Assembly (NCBI GenBank): GCA_963978905.1 | Contig: OZ022261.1 | Coordinates: forward strand, 7,627,992 to 7,691,991 | Direction of reading: 5' to 3' | Source: Trichostrongylus colubriformis | Lineage: Eukaryota; Nematoda; Chromadorea; Rhabditida; Trichostrongylidae | DNA: 64,000 nt | In this document: positions 11,249-22,975 of the stretch, in pieces | How positions within the stretch are numbered: position 1 is the first letter of the stretch | Layout of the letters: each line of letters begins with the position of its first letter | The notes under the pieces: generated by a model | Databases searched by the model: none | The model's input: the letters and a program-made list of their open reading frames with translations, nothing else | Told to the model about the DNA's origin: nothing | Program-made: the position numbers and the translations under genes

Positions 11249-12240
11249 TGAGGCGCATAATTTGAGAAACTTTACAATGCATGCATCGTGTTTGGGAGAC
11301 CATTTCAGTGAACAGTTTGGAGTCCTCTCCGAGTATTCCATTTCACTTCCCCACCCGCACACACATTTCCATGCGAACCCGTATACGCACATTCGTACAC
11401 TACGTCCTTTTGGAAGAAGGACCAAAACCGTGAGAAAACCGCGACGCAGCCACGCGCGCGCGGGAAAAGAACTGGCAGTACCCGGAGAGAAATAACGGCG
11501 ATCGTCCTGGTAGACAGGAGGGAGGATCTTCAGTGGAGATCAACCATCGATCCCTTTTTTGGAATTTGTAGGGCCGCTCAGGAAAAATAAAGGATAGTTT
11601 TATGTTTCATGTATTTACCCGCATGATGGAAAAAACCGTTTTCAAAACTGCTTCATTTCCTGAAAGACCTCTCTCGTGAGACGCTGTGAATTTTGACCTC
11701 TTTTCCACACCACAATGGTGGAGGGTGTGCAGTAATCGCGTGTATTAGTCGCCCTGTCAAACCCGCCCTATGTACGTTACACCATCCTAGACGAATGCGA
11801 GGAAAGTCTAGCGAAGCCGCTGTATCGACGTCTGTAATATTTTGTTTCACACAATCGTAGATTGTGTGGTATGTTGAATTGATTAGGTAAACACGGTAAC
11901 AGTGATTATGTTCGCGTGTATACCTGACGGGTATACACGACGAGAGCTTGAAGAAAGTGGTAGGGGTATTTTGGGTAATGAAAACTCCTCAATTGACTCA
12001 CGCAAATGACAGCTATGTGTCTAAGAAGACTATATGTGGTGAAATTGCCGATGAGAAAAAGTGGCCCCCAGGGCCTTATAAGAGCCGGCTTTTTCTACAG
12101 CTGCCACTTGTGTTATGCCCGCCCGCCCCTTTTGAGAATAAATGACGGGTAGTGTGAAGCAGGACGATCCAAAGCCCTGAACGTTCAGAAATATCGCACT
12201 CAATTTTCGTAATCGAAAACGTTATTCTGTTTCTAGGATG
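11249..12240. other. Spacer with a dispersed repeat at 11949-12160
   Basis: The part 11949-12160 (GGTAATGAAAACTCCTCAATTG ... TTATAAGAGCCGG ... GAATAAATGACGGG) is about 75-80% alike to 15585-15800, so this is a dispersed repeat and not a gene. An open frame of 65 codons runs along it. I see nothing definable in the rest. Confidence 0.5.
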
Positions 12241-14345
12241 ATATGGACATCAGCGACCGCCGCATGGCCCTCGGGAATCACGGGCAGTGGCTCGATAGTA
12301 GGCTCACGAGGAAACGTCGGAGAAAAAGGATTAAAAGTATTTCTATAAGTTTTTTTCAGGGTGACGTGGGTGCACAAGGTCCACGTGGACCTCACGGTCT
12401 TATCGCGTCCACGATGGCAAAGAGAACGATAGTCGGTCCAAAGGGAGATATAGGAGAAAAAGGAGAGAAGGCAAGAAAGAAGCCTTGACCAATTTGAGCT
12501 AACTGTGTTCGCTGTACGCTTGCTTTGCTGGATCGTATGCATCGCTTTTGCTTTACATAATTGTACATTAAATTATACATATTTTCTTCTGCTCTTTCCT
12601 AGGTTACTTCATTAATACGTCGGACCAGATTTCACTCTATTTACTACAACAATGATACTTAGTTATGAGGACCTTTGAATTATGAAAAATGACAAGTGTT
12701 GCGATGAGATTTTGACAGCTTTTGTTCGTGTGATTTCTTTTTGTTAAGAGCTTCAGATATGACGATTTGATTTAGGGGAAGCCCGGAGAGGGCAGACCTC
12801 GTGGTTACCTCGGTAATGCAGGCATACCTGGTTACCAGGATTGCCTGGAATGAAAGGAGAAAAAGGACGATCTGGACCGGCAGGACCAAGAGTATGTTTT
12901 TCCAATTGGGGACGAGCAGGAAACCCAGTCCACCGGGATTCAAAGGAGACCGTGGTTCGATGGAGTGCCAGGTTTTCCTGATGTGACAGGACAAAAGGGA
13001 GAAGCTGGATATTCGGGAAGAGATGGACCAAAAGGAAGCACCGGACCACTTGGTCCTCTTAGTGTATGTAGTATTAACATAGTCGCCCTGTATATAATAT
13101 TTTTCAGTCAAGCAAACTTCTTTTTGCAGGGAGGATCATTCACTGATGGACCCCCAGCTCCACTCAGTTTACCCGACCGCCCTGGAAATTCTGGACCGCC
13201 CGCTACCGATGGCTTTCCTAAGTAGCCTAGTCCCCCTCGACCACCTGGACCACGTGGTGGACCTGGAGCACTTGGACTATCCGGGCTTGAGAGTCTTCCC
13301 GGAGCGAGAGGAAATAAAGGAGACAATGGTGTTCCTGGCGCACCTGGTGTCGCTGGACCTCCTGGGCAGTTTGGTCCACCCGGTCCTAAGGGAGTTTGAG
13401 GTTTGCCCATTAGCCTAACAGAGCAGTTGGTTCGAGTTCGTTTCCATGGCTAATCAGTGACTGCTTTCAAGACCACCAGGAGATTTTCTGCATGACTTGC
13501 CTGGACCACCATGCCCTCGAGGACCTGTGGAACCCAAGGAATACGATGGACGAGATGGAATTCCCGGTCTACCTGGTGTCACCGGTCCGAAAGGAGATCG
13601 TGGCGGCACATGCTCAATCTGTACACCTGGAATGAAAGGAGAAAAAGGAAAATCTGGATATCCTGGACAGCCGGGGCCTCAAGGAGATCGGAGACTTCCC
13701 GGCATGCCTGGTCCCAACGGCGACCCTGGAGATGACGGAATACCAGGTCCTTCAGGACGCCCAGGTGATCCTGGACCCCCAAACTCGACGGTCTCCCTGG
13801 ACTACCTGGACAAAAGGGAGAGCCGACTCAGCTTGTTCTTAGACCTAGACCACCTATATCCTAGAATGGAAGGAGAGGCAGGATTCCCTGGACACCAGGA
13901 CAAGACGGACTATCGGCCACTCCAGGACTCGTTGGAGCTCCCGGCCAACCTGGCTTCCCTGGAGAAAAAGTGAGATTGTTAACAGCCACCTTTTTTGCTG
14001 CCTATTTCAGATCAATGGAATTTCTTATTTCAGGGTGAGCCATTGCTGGCATACCTGAAAAACCTGGTAGAAAATTGATCACCCGGACTGCCTGGACTCA
14101 AGGGAAAGCCTGGATATGGTCTGCCTGGCCAACCTGGAGCTCCTGGACAAAAGGGAGAGCCCGGACCGGTCGGAGTCTCTGGTCTTCCTGGACCTCAAGG
14201 TCCACCTGGTCTTGCTACTCCCAAGAGTTTGATAAGGGATGAAGTACCAGGAAAGCCTGGAATGCCTGGTCTACCAGGACCTAAAGGTGGAGCTGGATTC
14301 CCTGGAAGACCGGAGATGTCGGATCACCTGGACTTCCTGGTGTCT
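12241..14345 (+). pseudogene. Type IV collagen relic (alpha-1(IV)/emb-9-like)
   Basis: Basement-membrane type IV collagen forms the sheet network under epithelia and muscle. Four or five blocks of Gly-X-Y coding sequence remain: about 12241-12470, 12778-12890, 12925-13062, 13130-13400, 13497-13970 and 14035-14340, separated by introns with TTTCAG-type acceptors. The best block reads DGRDGIPGLPGVTGPKGDRGG, then a cysteine interruption TCSICTPGMKGEKG, then GYPGQPGPQGDR and, after a frame change, GLPGLPGQKGEP. Those interruptions are characteristic of collagen IV and not of cuticle collagens. Nearly every block has at least one frameshift or stop (for example after GYQ near 12840, at GDRGSM near 12960 and after PGPP near 13785). 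No NC1 domain is present. I infer a partial, dead duplicate; assembly error in a real gene is the alternative. Confidence 0.7.
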
Positions 14346-14407
14346 TCATGTAGGCGACTATCATAGTGCTCTCCATCGAGAAGAAGTCACGACGATGCGA
14401 AAACATT

Positions 14408-14630
14408 GATGTGTGCCCTTACCTCAGGATTTCGCATTGCGGCATGCGGCGTGCGAACTGGGAGCGCAGTATGCTTTTGAGTCCCAGAGCGATTATCGAG
14501 CCCCACGCCTTATTTCAGCTGTAATCGTATCAGGAGCCAACTGGATACGGCGTCCCCAGCTCGCACGCATCGCGTTGTACGCCACGCCGCAGTGCAAAAT
14601 CCTGACACACGGGAACAGCAAGGTGTAAGA
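14408..14630. repeat. Diverged MITE family B
   Basis: The left end GTGTGCCCTTACCTCAGGATT and right end AATCCTGACACACGGGAACA are inverted and match the family B layout, with GCATTGCGGCATGCGGCG near the left end mirrored by GCCGCAGTGC on the right. It is more diverged than the copies at 2587 and 29261. Confidence 0.55.
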
Positions 14631-17600
14631 GTTTCATGCAAGATGCGGTTCACAATGTTTTTGCAAAGGATTCGTAAAACGGCACTAATGTTTGGATGAG
14701 TGTGTTAAAATGTTATTTCCTCTACTGTTCCCGCCAATATGATTCAACGTTGAGGCAGCGCAACCTAGGCATGCTTCTTGAAGCCTGACAAAATCATTTC
14801 TAACGCTCACGCAATAAAAAAATACTCGTCAATAAAGATTTGAAGGTAGGTGATCAGGTCCATTTCCAAGGCTCCCAGCCGTTGTAAATCGTTCTTTTCA
14901 ATCCCATTGCTTCAAAAGCAGTAAACTAAAAAAATTCGAGACACATCCTTACGCACTGCATCTCATTGATAGTTAGGTGGTCCATCTGAAGCATTTTAAA
15001 GAACTGATGTACAATGCATGATGTACTGTTACCTCCTGCTCAATGCCACTGAATTCAGGCTTCTCTTGAAGAATGACTGCTGTTGTGCTCATATTCACCG
15101 CCTTTGCTTGGACAAGGGCTACCATTTTTCACTTCGGAGCACCACAATATTCAGCATTTAGCCATTTCAGCATTCAACAGGTACGCTGCTTTCTTGGCAT
15201 GAACCTGCACTTTGATGTGGTCGACATTCTCTAGCTCTCCTTAATTACACTTATGTATTTCACTTGTCCTCTACTTAAATTTTTGTACGAATGTTGTGTG
15301 ATTTCCGGCACTTTTCTCGGTAGCTGGTTTCAAGTAGGCGAAGGAGACCTAACTGGGTTATGTATGCAACGGGACCAACAGGAAACTTGTCGAGTGCGGT
15401 GACTCAGCCAGCGTGGGGCGGTGACCTAGTAATAGACCTGGCGCACACACAAAGATGTGAAACTCATTGCGGAGCAGCTACGTTGGGATGTATTAAGCGG
15501 CCGACTATTTAAGGTCAGCAGAATCTGATAATAATTTTTGGGCTAGCTTTCGTGTAGCTCTTATAGTTTAAGAACTTAAAGACAGTGACCGGGGTAATGT
15601 GTGTAATGAGAACTTCTTAACTGAGTCACGCTAATGAAAGCTAATGGTTTGAGAAAACTATATGTGACGAAATCCCAGATGAGAAAGAGTGTCCCGGGCT
15701 CTACAAGAGCCGTCCTCTTCAACAGCTGCCATTTGTTTTATCCCAGCCCGCCCTTTTTTCGGCCCGACCCACCACTTTTGAGGATAAACGGTGGGAAGGG
15801 AGTCTTACTCCTTGGGTTTTTGGCCATTTCGTTCCGTTTTTTCTTCTGTCGCACTATTAAGCATGTCGACCTTCATATTTGTTCGGCCCGAATTTTCTCC
15901 ATCACTGCCTTCAAAAACACCGCCAGGGGGCATGTTGACCTACGGTACTCGCTTCTAGATTGGCAGTTGCACACACCAAGTCTCGCCAAGTCGTCGAGCG
16001 TGAACTCATTGTATTTTTCCTACCGTAAATGCATTTTTCTTACTTCTTCGTTTATTGTCCCTTTCACCGTTTCACTTGTTTGTTTTTGTCTGTTGTTTCC
16101 TTTGTTACAACGTGATCATGAAAGAAATCAGGTCCTCCTTCTCTGTCCGACGCCAGCAGGCAACTCGGCCACTGAAGCGCGCAGTTGAAGGTGAAGCGCC
16201 TAGGATCGCAATAGCGCCCCGAAGGCGCGTTTTTTAACGCGGCTTCCGCTACACATTATCTCTTCTGAGCTCGAATATTCGTTTACAGAGAATAGTGTTT
16301 TCAAATGAGCTTTCCCTCCTAGCCCCCCCCCCCCTCCCGGTGCCTTTAATCGAAAGCATAGCGTATGATTACAAAAAGGGTGATGAAATTGTACGCTTGA
16401 TGTGCATCTGTTGAGGCGTTGAGATGTTCATCACGTCCACTTGCATCTTTTTCATTCTTTGAAGGTTGGATTTATAATTACTAATTGCCTCGTTGTTTCC
16501 AGCCGATACTACCGCCCGTGTACGTGGCCACAAATACAGTCTCTCATTCGTTCGGTAACTACCATTATGCATAAATTTTCATGTATATGAGTTTATGTAC
16601 ATTACGCGCACGTGTGTCATAATGTCTCGTTAACGTCACTTTTGAATGTAGAGTTTGTGTATGTTCAAAGGATGGATGTACGTGTGCTTGTGCGTAACGT
16701 TCCGTATTGTATGAGAATACGCCTCAAAACAAAAAATATTTCAGTTTATATATCGCTGCCTAAGGAGTGTGGGTAGGGTCAAGCGGGTCAAGCATTGGGC
16801 TGGGGAAATTTTGAGAAATACGGTCCATCCGCCCCACTCCCCCCCCCCCCCCTCCTCTTCCCTCTCTCCACGCCGGGCCCTGACGACACGACACCTTCAC
16901 TTTCCATGACCGATGTCGTTGCTGCTATTGTTACTAAAGCGTGTCCTGACTGACAAGGTCGTCAATCGATAATTATAATCAAGCTTGGCGCCTTTTTAGA
17001 GATCCGATCTCATTAATGAAGGGGTCCAATACAGAAATAATTGCGTACTGCACCGATTAGATTTGTTACATTTGGTGATGGTGCAGACGTCACTGTTCAT
17101 AACTGACCAGCTCCAGTGGTAGAAGAGCGGAGTGAAAGATGGGTTTGGAGATTCTCAATAGGTATATCGTATTCTGATAGGAAAACGGAAGGAGTCATAC
17201 TTGTCCAATTTCAGGAAGCCTTTTGTTCCTTATATTCTTTTCTCTGTTAGGAAAAATGAATGTCGTGATCTTTCGCAGGAACAACTGCGATTTTCTTTGT
17301 CAAATCTTCCCACAGACTTCATTTCACAAAAGATGACCTATCATCAGAATATTTTAGAAAAAACGAAGCTTGAATTTTAAAAGATACCAGGAATGATTAC
17401 AGTGTTTTCTAAAAGTTTTTAATTGTCGATTTTATTTTTTTTTGCAGGATAGCGCTCACAACTACGCATCAAGTCCGATACTAATACGTTGCGATCACCC
17501 TTGAGCAATTCTGTGGCATAGTGCTCTCATAAATCAAAATATAAATAGTCCCCCAATATTTGCCGCTCCCTCGTTTACGTAAAATCTTGGTTTTTTCGGC

Positions 17601-17811
17601 ACGCATTGAGTGAATGATCAATCTGTTGGATGATCTTCACTGTCAAAGCCCAGCACATATTAGAACTATTTAGTGGCCCAGGGCAGTAGGCAGACACGTT
17701 GAAAAAATGGAGCGAATTCTTTTTGTGTCATCTACTGCTGTTGCAATCACTTAATACAGTTGGCAAATGAGAAAAAGTGAAAAAACTCGCAAATCTTCAA
17801 CGAGTCTGCAG
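14631..17811. other. Spacer with dispersed repeats and homopolymers
   Basis: 15585-15800 is the second copy of the repeat at 11949-12160 (AATGAGAACTTCTTAACTG ... CTACAAGAGCC ... GAGGATAAACGG). A GCGCCCCGAAGGCGCG block at about 16196-16265 recurs near 27560, 28960 and 29160. Poly-C runs occur at about 16325 and 16842. The 184-codon frame at 15634-16188 runs through the repeat and has no recognisable domain. Otherwise nothing was identified. Confidence 0.45.
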
Positions 17812-18443
17812 ATCATCATCGATTCTCTTGGGGTTCCGGGTGGTGATGGTGAGTTGTTTGCAGCAGCCGATTCCTTTCTTATTATCGACCCGTTCCATAC
17901 TTTTCGCCCTCACTTCTCTCGTTTGTTGGATGATCATAGTTTGCAGATCGATATTCATATTTCGTACATGGTACTAGTACAGTTAGCACTAGTGCAAAAG
18001 CACAAAGCAAAATAATACAAAATATGACCATGGGTCAATGATCTTTTGAACATCACTTTTTAACAGTTTACCAGCAGCAGATGTAGTACCAGTAGTCATC
18101 ACTATGTCCAGCAGGGGTGGGGGATCGTATTTCTAAAAAGTTTTCCTCAACCCAGTGCTTGGCCCTGTGGGGGAAGCAAAGCTGATCGTAGCGACCGGGC
18201 TTCCTGATATCTCAGATTCCGTCTCTCGGAAGGGATGGTGCACGGAATAGTGAATTTCTCTGTTACCCATATATTTATGTTTTATTTGCTTACTAAGGGA
18301 TGAGAGAGATGAATTGTCGGCCCGACAATTCATCTCTCTCATCTGTTGAGTGTTGTTAACAATAAGTGAAATATTTTTCCGCAAATTTATATCTATTTCA
18401 GGAGTGATTATTCACAACACCACCGATCCAACAATTATTGGAG
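17812..18443 (+). CDS. Two possible micro-exons of an unidentified gene
   Basis: 17812-17848 lies between CTGCAG and GTGAG and reads IIIDSLGVPGGD plus one base. 18402-18443 lies between TATTTCAG and GTGAG and, joined in that phase, continues GVIIHNTTDPTIIG plus one base. Both have correct acceptor and donor signals, and the phases agree (1 into 1). I do not recognise the protein, although the peptide resembles an extracellular segment with an N-glycosylation site (NTT). A third exon with the needed phase was not found, so linkage to the membrane exon at 19142-19342 is a guess. Confidence 0.3.
18228..18345. repeat. MITE family C fragment with a short perfect palindrome
   Basis: TGTTACCCATATATTTATG and the flanking GTGCACGGAATAG match the end of family C. 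Immediately after it, 18299-18320 and 18322-18343 are perfect inverted copies of a 22-bp block (GATGAGAGAGATGAATTGTCGG) around a single central C. The element is probably a collapsed copy. Confidence 0.65.
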
Positions 18444-19141
18444 GTGAGTTTCTTTCCGTCGCTGTTTTCTTTTCATAAAGCTTTTGCGCTTTCTTGTCAC
18501 TGAAGGTGTTATCTATCCCATTATTCGTTTTGCCGCCGGAGGATGTTTGCAGGGTGACAGCGCGGCTTGCCGTCATGTAGCTATTCATGGCTATTAATTA
18601 TATAGCCGAAATTCACTCGCGGTTATTATAGCTCAATTGCGCTCAAGGTAGTCTTTGGAGATGCTGTGATGCGGACAACCTCTTCTCTACCAAAAAATGC
18701 GGGGAAAAAACTTTTTTTTTTGTGGAATTAAGGTGTTTAAGTCTAGACTAAGTTTAGTGAATGCCAATAAAGTCCCTGGAGTTCACTTTTTCGCCATCAG
18801 CTAACCGAGATCAGGTCTTTTCGGAATGTGTCTGGGTTTTCATTGTAGCTTCGTTTGTGCTGTTCGGTCCTACGGCTGCCAATGACCGGGTTGTTGTGGG
18901 GGCGGGGCAACTTTCACAGCTGGATGACTTCGCGCTACCCCCTCCTGCATCTCCTTTTTACGCAAAGGCTCGTGACGCACAGAAGGCGTAAGCAGGTCTT
19001 CCTTCGTGGGGGGGGGGGCCAAATTTACCTCTGTCGGTGTCTGAAGCAACGGCTTCCGATACCTCAATTATTACCGTTACCCTAGAATCTCTACATCTAT
19101 CATGTTTCGTTCCTGCGTTCCTCGTTTACTTCTCCTCACAG

Positions 19142-19342
19142 CGAATTCTTGCTGCTAGGGCTATGGAAAGAATGAATTCGTCTTATCAAATGTTTTCAGT
19201 TTCTGTGGTGTACTGGATCACTGTTCTCCTTGTGCTGATTGCCATCTGCATAGTCGGAGTTCTAATCTTCCTCATAATAGCACTGAGGAAAAGCCAAAGA
19301 AACAACGCAAAAACAAAGCAACCGTCTAATAACAGGGCTTGA
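19142..19342 (+). CDS. Possible terminal exon: membrane span and basic tail
   Basis: An open exon follows an acceptor (CTCCTCACAG) and runs 66 codons to TGA. It has a hydrophilic start, then a hydrophobic segment of about 25 residues (VYWITVLLVLIAICIVGVLI) followed by a basic stop-transfer and polar tail (LRKSQRNNAKTKQ). This is the layout of the C terminus of a single-pass membrane protein with a short cytoplasmic tail. An in-frame ATG at 19163 could also start a very small membrane protein. The family is not recognised. Upstream exons may be those at 17812-18443, but the phase does not connect them directly. Confidence 0.4.
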   Translation, partial: RILAARAMERMNSSYQMFSVSVVYWITVLLVLIAICIVGVLIFLIIALRKSQRNNAKTKQPSNNRA

Positions 19343-19394
19343 ATTTTTTTCACAACATGTGCTCATTACTATGTGATTATTACGTGTTTGCATT

Positions 19395-19622
19395 ACAGAA
19401 TTTTGCACCGCAGCGTGCGGCGAGTTAAGGATGCCCATAGGAAGTTGGTTCTTAGAGCGATTAACCTGTCTTGAGCCTTAGTTTAGCGTAGGAATAGTAG
19501 CATCGCTTTAGAGCCCAAACGCATACGGGTGTCGCTCAGAGCTCACGTACATATGGCACTCCTAGTTGGCACGCATCACGCTGCACTCGCGGTGCGCAAT
19601 TCTGCCTAGTGACACACACCCG
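19395..19622. repeat. Diverged MITE family B
   Basis: It ends TGACACACACCC and carries GCACCGCAGCGTGCGGCG near the left and GCTGCACTCGCGGTGCG near the right, the inverted subterminal motifs of family B. The left tip is not well defined. Confidence 0.5.
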
Positions 19623-20054
19623 AATGTTATCTTAGGTAATGAAAGAAGTGGACTGAACGCTTATGTGAAGTTGGCATAGGTTGTTTTCTTCATGTTGAAG
19701 TGATAAAGCATTCATAAATCAGCTGCCCATAGCTACCGTGTCTGCATGTATGTAGGTCTGTTACCGAAACAAATCATACTGAAATTTGCAACTTCCATTC
19801 GAAGCTAGTCGATGACGTATGAACAAATGGTGTAGTTGACAACTATTGTTGTGAGTTCGAATATTGTCCATGCTCATAAAGTCTTCGACGAGGATCTTGG
19901 TGTCTACTCGTATATAGCACAAATACGTCAAAGTTGATATGATGTTCTGAAACAACATGAAAGATCCATCATTCAAAAACTGTTAGGAAAATGATTCAGC
20001 CAAAGCACGTGGGAATCACTGAGGGATGATAGCGGCAAGAATGCTTTGACTTTG

Positions 20055-20220
20055 TGTACCTGGTCGGCGTTCATACTTTGCGATGCCGGCGGCGAGGCGT
20101 GGCTACGTGTCTCTGCATCTCCACCTATGCCACCCTGTCTCATGCCTGCGTCGTCTCTGCACCTCTCTCGTGCCACTCTGACTCGCTGCCTGTGAATGCA
20201 GACACGCCCTGCCGACGTTG
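20055..20220 (+). repeat. Dispersed repeat, copy 1
   Basis: A G/C-rich block (GGCGTGGCTACGTGTCTCTGC, CACCCTGTCTCATGCCTGCG, CGTCGTCTCTGCACCTC) that recurs at 62905-63080 with about 80% identity by eye. It is non-coding. The intervals 19623-20054 and 20221-20837 hold nothing I could identify. Confidence 0.5.
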
Positions 20221-20837
20221 AGTACGAACGCGGTCCTACACAAGCTGTATGATCGAGTTTCTCAGTGAAAATGAGCGAAACGATATGATTTCAGCCTCCA
20301 CTTCAAGGTTAAACTCCTGTCCAGCCCTGTTTCCCTACTTCGTCTTAGGTCCCATCCGATAGAGATTGGACAAATTTCTTTTCAGCTGATTGAAAGCTAA
20401 TCTCTGCGACCCGTAAGTGACTAAGCGCGACAATCAGTCGATAATGATGGTTTGCATCCTGGCACTATGTTTAATTCGAAATGCCTTTTTCAGAGACCAC
20501 TTCACCGGCACAAAATCAGTAAAAGTGAAGGTGGTCGATGAGTATTTCTCGAGCGGTTTATAAAAAAAAAGTTCGTCGACTCCTCTCTAACACAAAAGTC
20601 AGCGACCCTGAGAATTCCTCACTCCATGGTTGACGGGTGACGTGCAAGTGTTCCGACCACAGTTCCGCGAGGTCAGTTCACCAGTGCTGCGTGGAGGGCA
20701 ATTCACTATTGAAACAACGAACTTAACATTCTCATGAACTAAAACCTTATCCTACGGACTGTTACTGTAACTAGCCTACGGATCCTATTGCTTTCAGATA
20801 GACATTGCATTTAATGGAAGATGTATCAGCTCAAAGA

Positions 20838-21255
20838 AATCGTGCACGGGAAATGAGTTTCTTCGTTACTCATATATTTATGTTGTATTTGCCTAATAAG
20901 GGCCGCATGCGAAGTTTCGCGAAAAAGTGAGAATTCGGCCAAGATACAGCTTCACATCTTGGCCGGGTGGGCGGGCTACAGAGTAAAAGTTCGGTCCCGT
21001 CGTCCGCCACGTTTGGAAAGGAGAATGGGACTGATTGCGTAACCTCCTGTTCCTACAGTGCGTTACCGACCTCAGTCGAGGACGGGGTGGACACATGCTC
21101 GAAGGCCCCGCCCACCCGGCCGAGACTTTGTGGTGCTGTATCTTAGCCGGATTCAGATTTTTTTTTTGCGTGAAACTTTGCAGTGACCCAATCAGGCAAA
21201 TACAGCATAAATATATGGGTAACAGAGAAACTCACTTTTCTGTGGAAGATTCCTT
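20838..21255. repeat. MITE family C, long copy
   Basis: About 415 bp. The left arm is GTGCACGGGAAATGAG ... CTCATATATTTATGTTG and the right arm is its inverted counterpart, ending AATATATGGGTAACAGAG and CTGTGG. Internal GCGAAGTTTCGCG and GGCCGGGTGG/CCACCCGGCC also pair. It resembles the copy at 7835-8178 over most of its length. Confidence 0.7.
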
Positions 21256-21894
21256 AAAGTATTTATATAAACGACCAACTTTACTACACCTTCAACTTCA
21301 AAAACACCAGCCCTCTTTCCCTGGCATAAGTAGACCAGCTACGTGGCCATGATCTTGAAATTAGCAAATCAGTTGTCTTGCAAGGCAAACCCTATTCATG
21401 GGGGACCTGACCCCACACCAATCACCGGAACACTTGCCACACACCCATGTTGACTTTGACCGCAATCGCACCGCATGTCCCTTGAAATACCTCAAGGCTA
21501 GGCTCTTTGTCTCTAGAGAAAAATAATGCCCAACTGGAATCTTTGAACTTTGCCAGTTTAATTTTCTCATGTGAAGTTCCATTTTCACATAGCTATTGTG
21601 GGTCGCCCCACGTTTTCTAAATGCACTGATTCTTTCCTTCTCCTGGGAGCGTCGCGCTGCAGCTGATGCCAACTTACTGCAACGCATCTGGAGCATTTCA
21701 CACAATTAATAGCACACCTTTTCTTGGTCAGATGTGTTTTCTACCAGGTGCCGTTCAAGTTGAGGGTGCATTAAAATTAGCGAGTGGCAAACCAGTACAT
21801 TGCTATAGTATTGTAGTATTGTTCTGAAAGCTTTCACCATTCTTTTCATAATAATTAGGAACATTAGCTACAATGGTGCTTTAATTTTATTGAA
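21256..21894. other. Unassigned stretch
   Basis: Frames of up to 114 codons on the - strand show no motif that I recognise, and no bounded repeat was seen. Confidence 0.35.
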
Positions 21895-22530
21895 ACCCTG
21901 CGTTTCTTCTTATATTTGAACATGGTTTGCTGATATGGATAAAATTGAAAAAGTTCAGCAAACCTGCACTAGAATCTTGATATATGTGATCCTCAAGCTA
22001 CAACACGCTATCTACCTGATTACATAGACCGCTCACATCAGTTCAAGCTCGAGTTTTCGTTGCATAGAAGAGTGTTTAATGACATTGCGTTCTTTTTCAA
22101 AATGGTTAAGGGCGAACTCAAATTGTGGCCCAGTAACTGTTGGGTATTTAGGCCAAACAGGCGCCAAACAACTATACTCCATTTCGGAACGCCTGACAGG
22201 GCGTGGCCTACGGACATGGGTGAGTGGCGATAGTGAGAGTGTGTGGCGGAGTGAGAGAGTTTGATACACTATCACCCAAGTCCGTAGGCCACGCCCTGTC
22301 ATGTACTCCGAAATGGCCTGTGCACATCTTTACACTGTCCTAAACTGAACAGAAATTATCTACATTTAGGCACATTATTTACTATTTTTGGGGTGCTAGA
22401 TGGCTCCAACTATTGCCAACAGATCTGCAAGAGGCGTCAAGTACCCGCACGTTCAAAGGCAAATTAGAGAAAGTTGGCTTACTAGCCATACTCAGTAACA
22501 AAGATTTCTAGCGTAAATTTAGCCGAGGAG
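21895..22530 (+). mobile_element. Non-LTR retrotransposon relic (3' end of reverse transcriptase region)
   Basis: The + strand keeps DKIEKVQQTCTRIL near 21940, the pattern (IEKVQ..FTR) found shortly after the reverse transcriptase domain in CR1/Jockey-type elements. This is followed by disrupted VKGELKL and FRPNRR pieces. After an inserted MITE (22179-22316), the sequence resumes with a typical C terminus (frames giving KANXRKLAYXXSI-like residues). Frames are broken several times, so it is dead. Clade assignment is uncertain. Confidence 0.55.
22179..22316. repeat. MITE family D hairpin (CCATTTCGG ends)
   Basis: A 138-bp near-perfect hairpin. CCATTTCGGAACG, CTGACAGGGCGTGGCCTACG and GACATGGGTGA on the left pair with TCACCCAAGTCCGTAGGCC, ACGCCCTGTC and CCGAAATGG on the right. 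A second copy is at 36383-36511. It interrupts the retrotransposon relic, so it is younger than that relic. 22531-22970 after it holds no recognised feature. Confidence 0.8.
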
Positions 22531-22970
22531 CCCCTCACATTTGTGTATCATTCGCTTAAATGTGTTTAATGTGTTCTATTCTTTGCTTGAAACTACTTTC
22601 TTGTTGCCTGATGTTAGAGCGCACCATGCATGCACAATAAATGAATAAATAAATATTTCCCAAAGGGCAGATTTGGCAACGATAACCTTAATTTTGGTTC
22701 ACTTCAAAAGATACTATTCACAGCTCAGTACAGCACTGTCTGTAGTCATTAGCGATAAGGTAATTGTGGCAGATGTTTTTGAATACGAGGAAAATCGCGC
22801 TGTGCAGTGGCGATGCGCCTTGCATTGGTTATCGATCGGCATCGCAGTGTGTTGGCGTTGGCTGTAGCGCGAGGCGCTCGTTCTCCCTTTGGGGTACGCT
22901 TTACAACAGTCGCCTATGTTCTTTTGCTTGTTTTTATGTATTTTTGAATGTCCGTTAATGTTACTGTTTT

Positions 22971-22975
22971 AGAAA
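22971..22975 (+). promoter_or_regulatory. Possible spliced-leader acceptor before dpff-1
   Basis: TTACTGTTTTAG ends at 22972 and the presumed start ATG is at 22976, three bases further on. In nematodes an acceptor this close to the first ATG usually marks spliced-leader trans-splicing. An upstream coding exon joined here is the alternative. Confidence 0.5.

Noticed and set aside
13108..13410. Collagen-like Gly/Pro-rich frame on the - strand
   Set aside because: Antisense of Gly-X-Y codons (GGN CCN) also reads as Gly/Pro; the sense strand carries the real blocks. The same applies to the + strand frame at 58421-58753.
15634..16188. 184-codon + strand frame, the longest non-transposase frame after 3038-4060
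   Set aside because: Runs through a dispersed repeat shared with 11949-12160, with Phe/Pro-rich composition and no domain; the other copy does not keep the frame.
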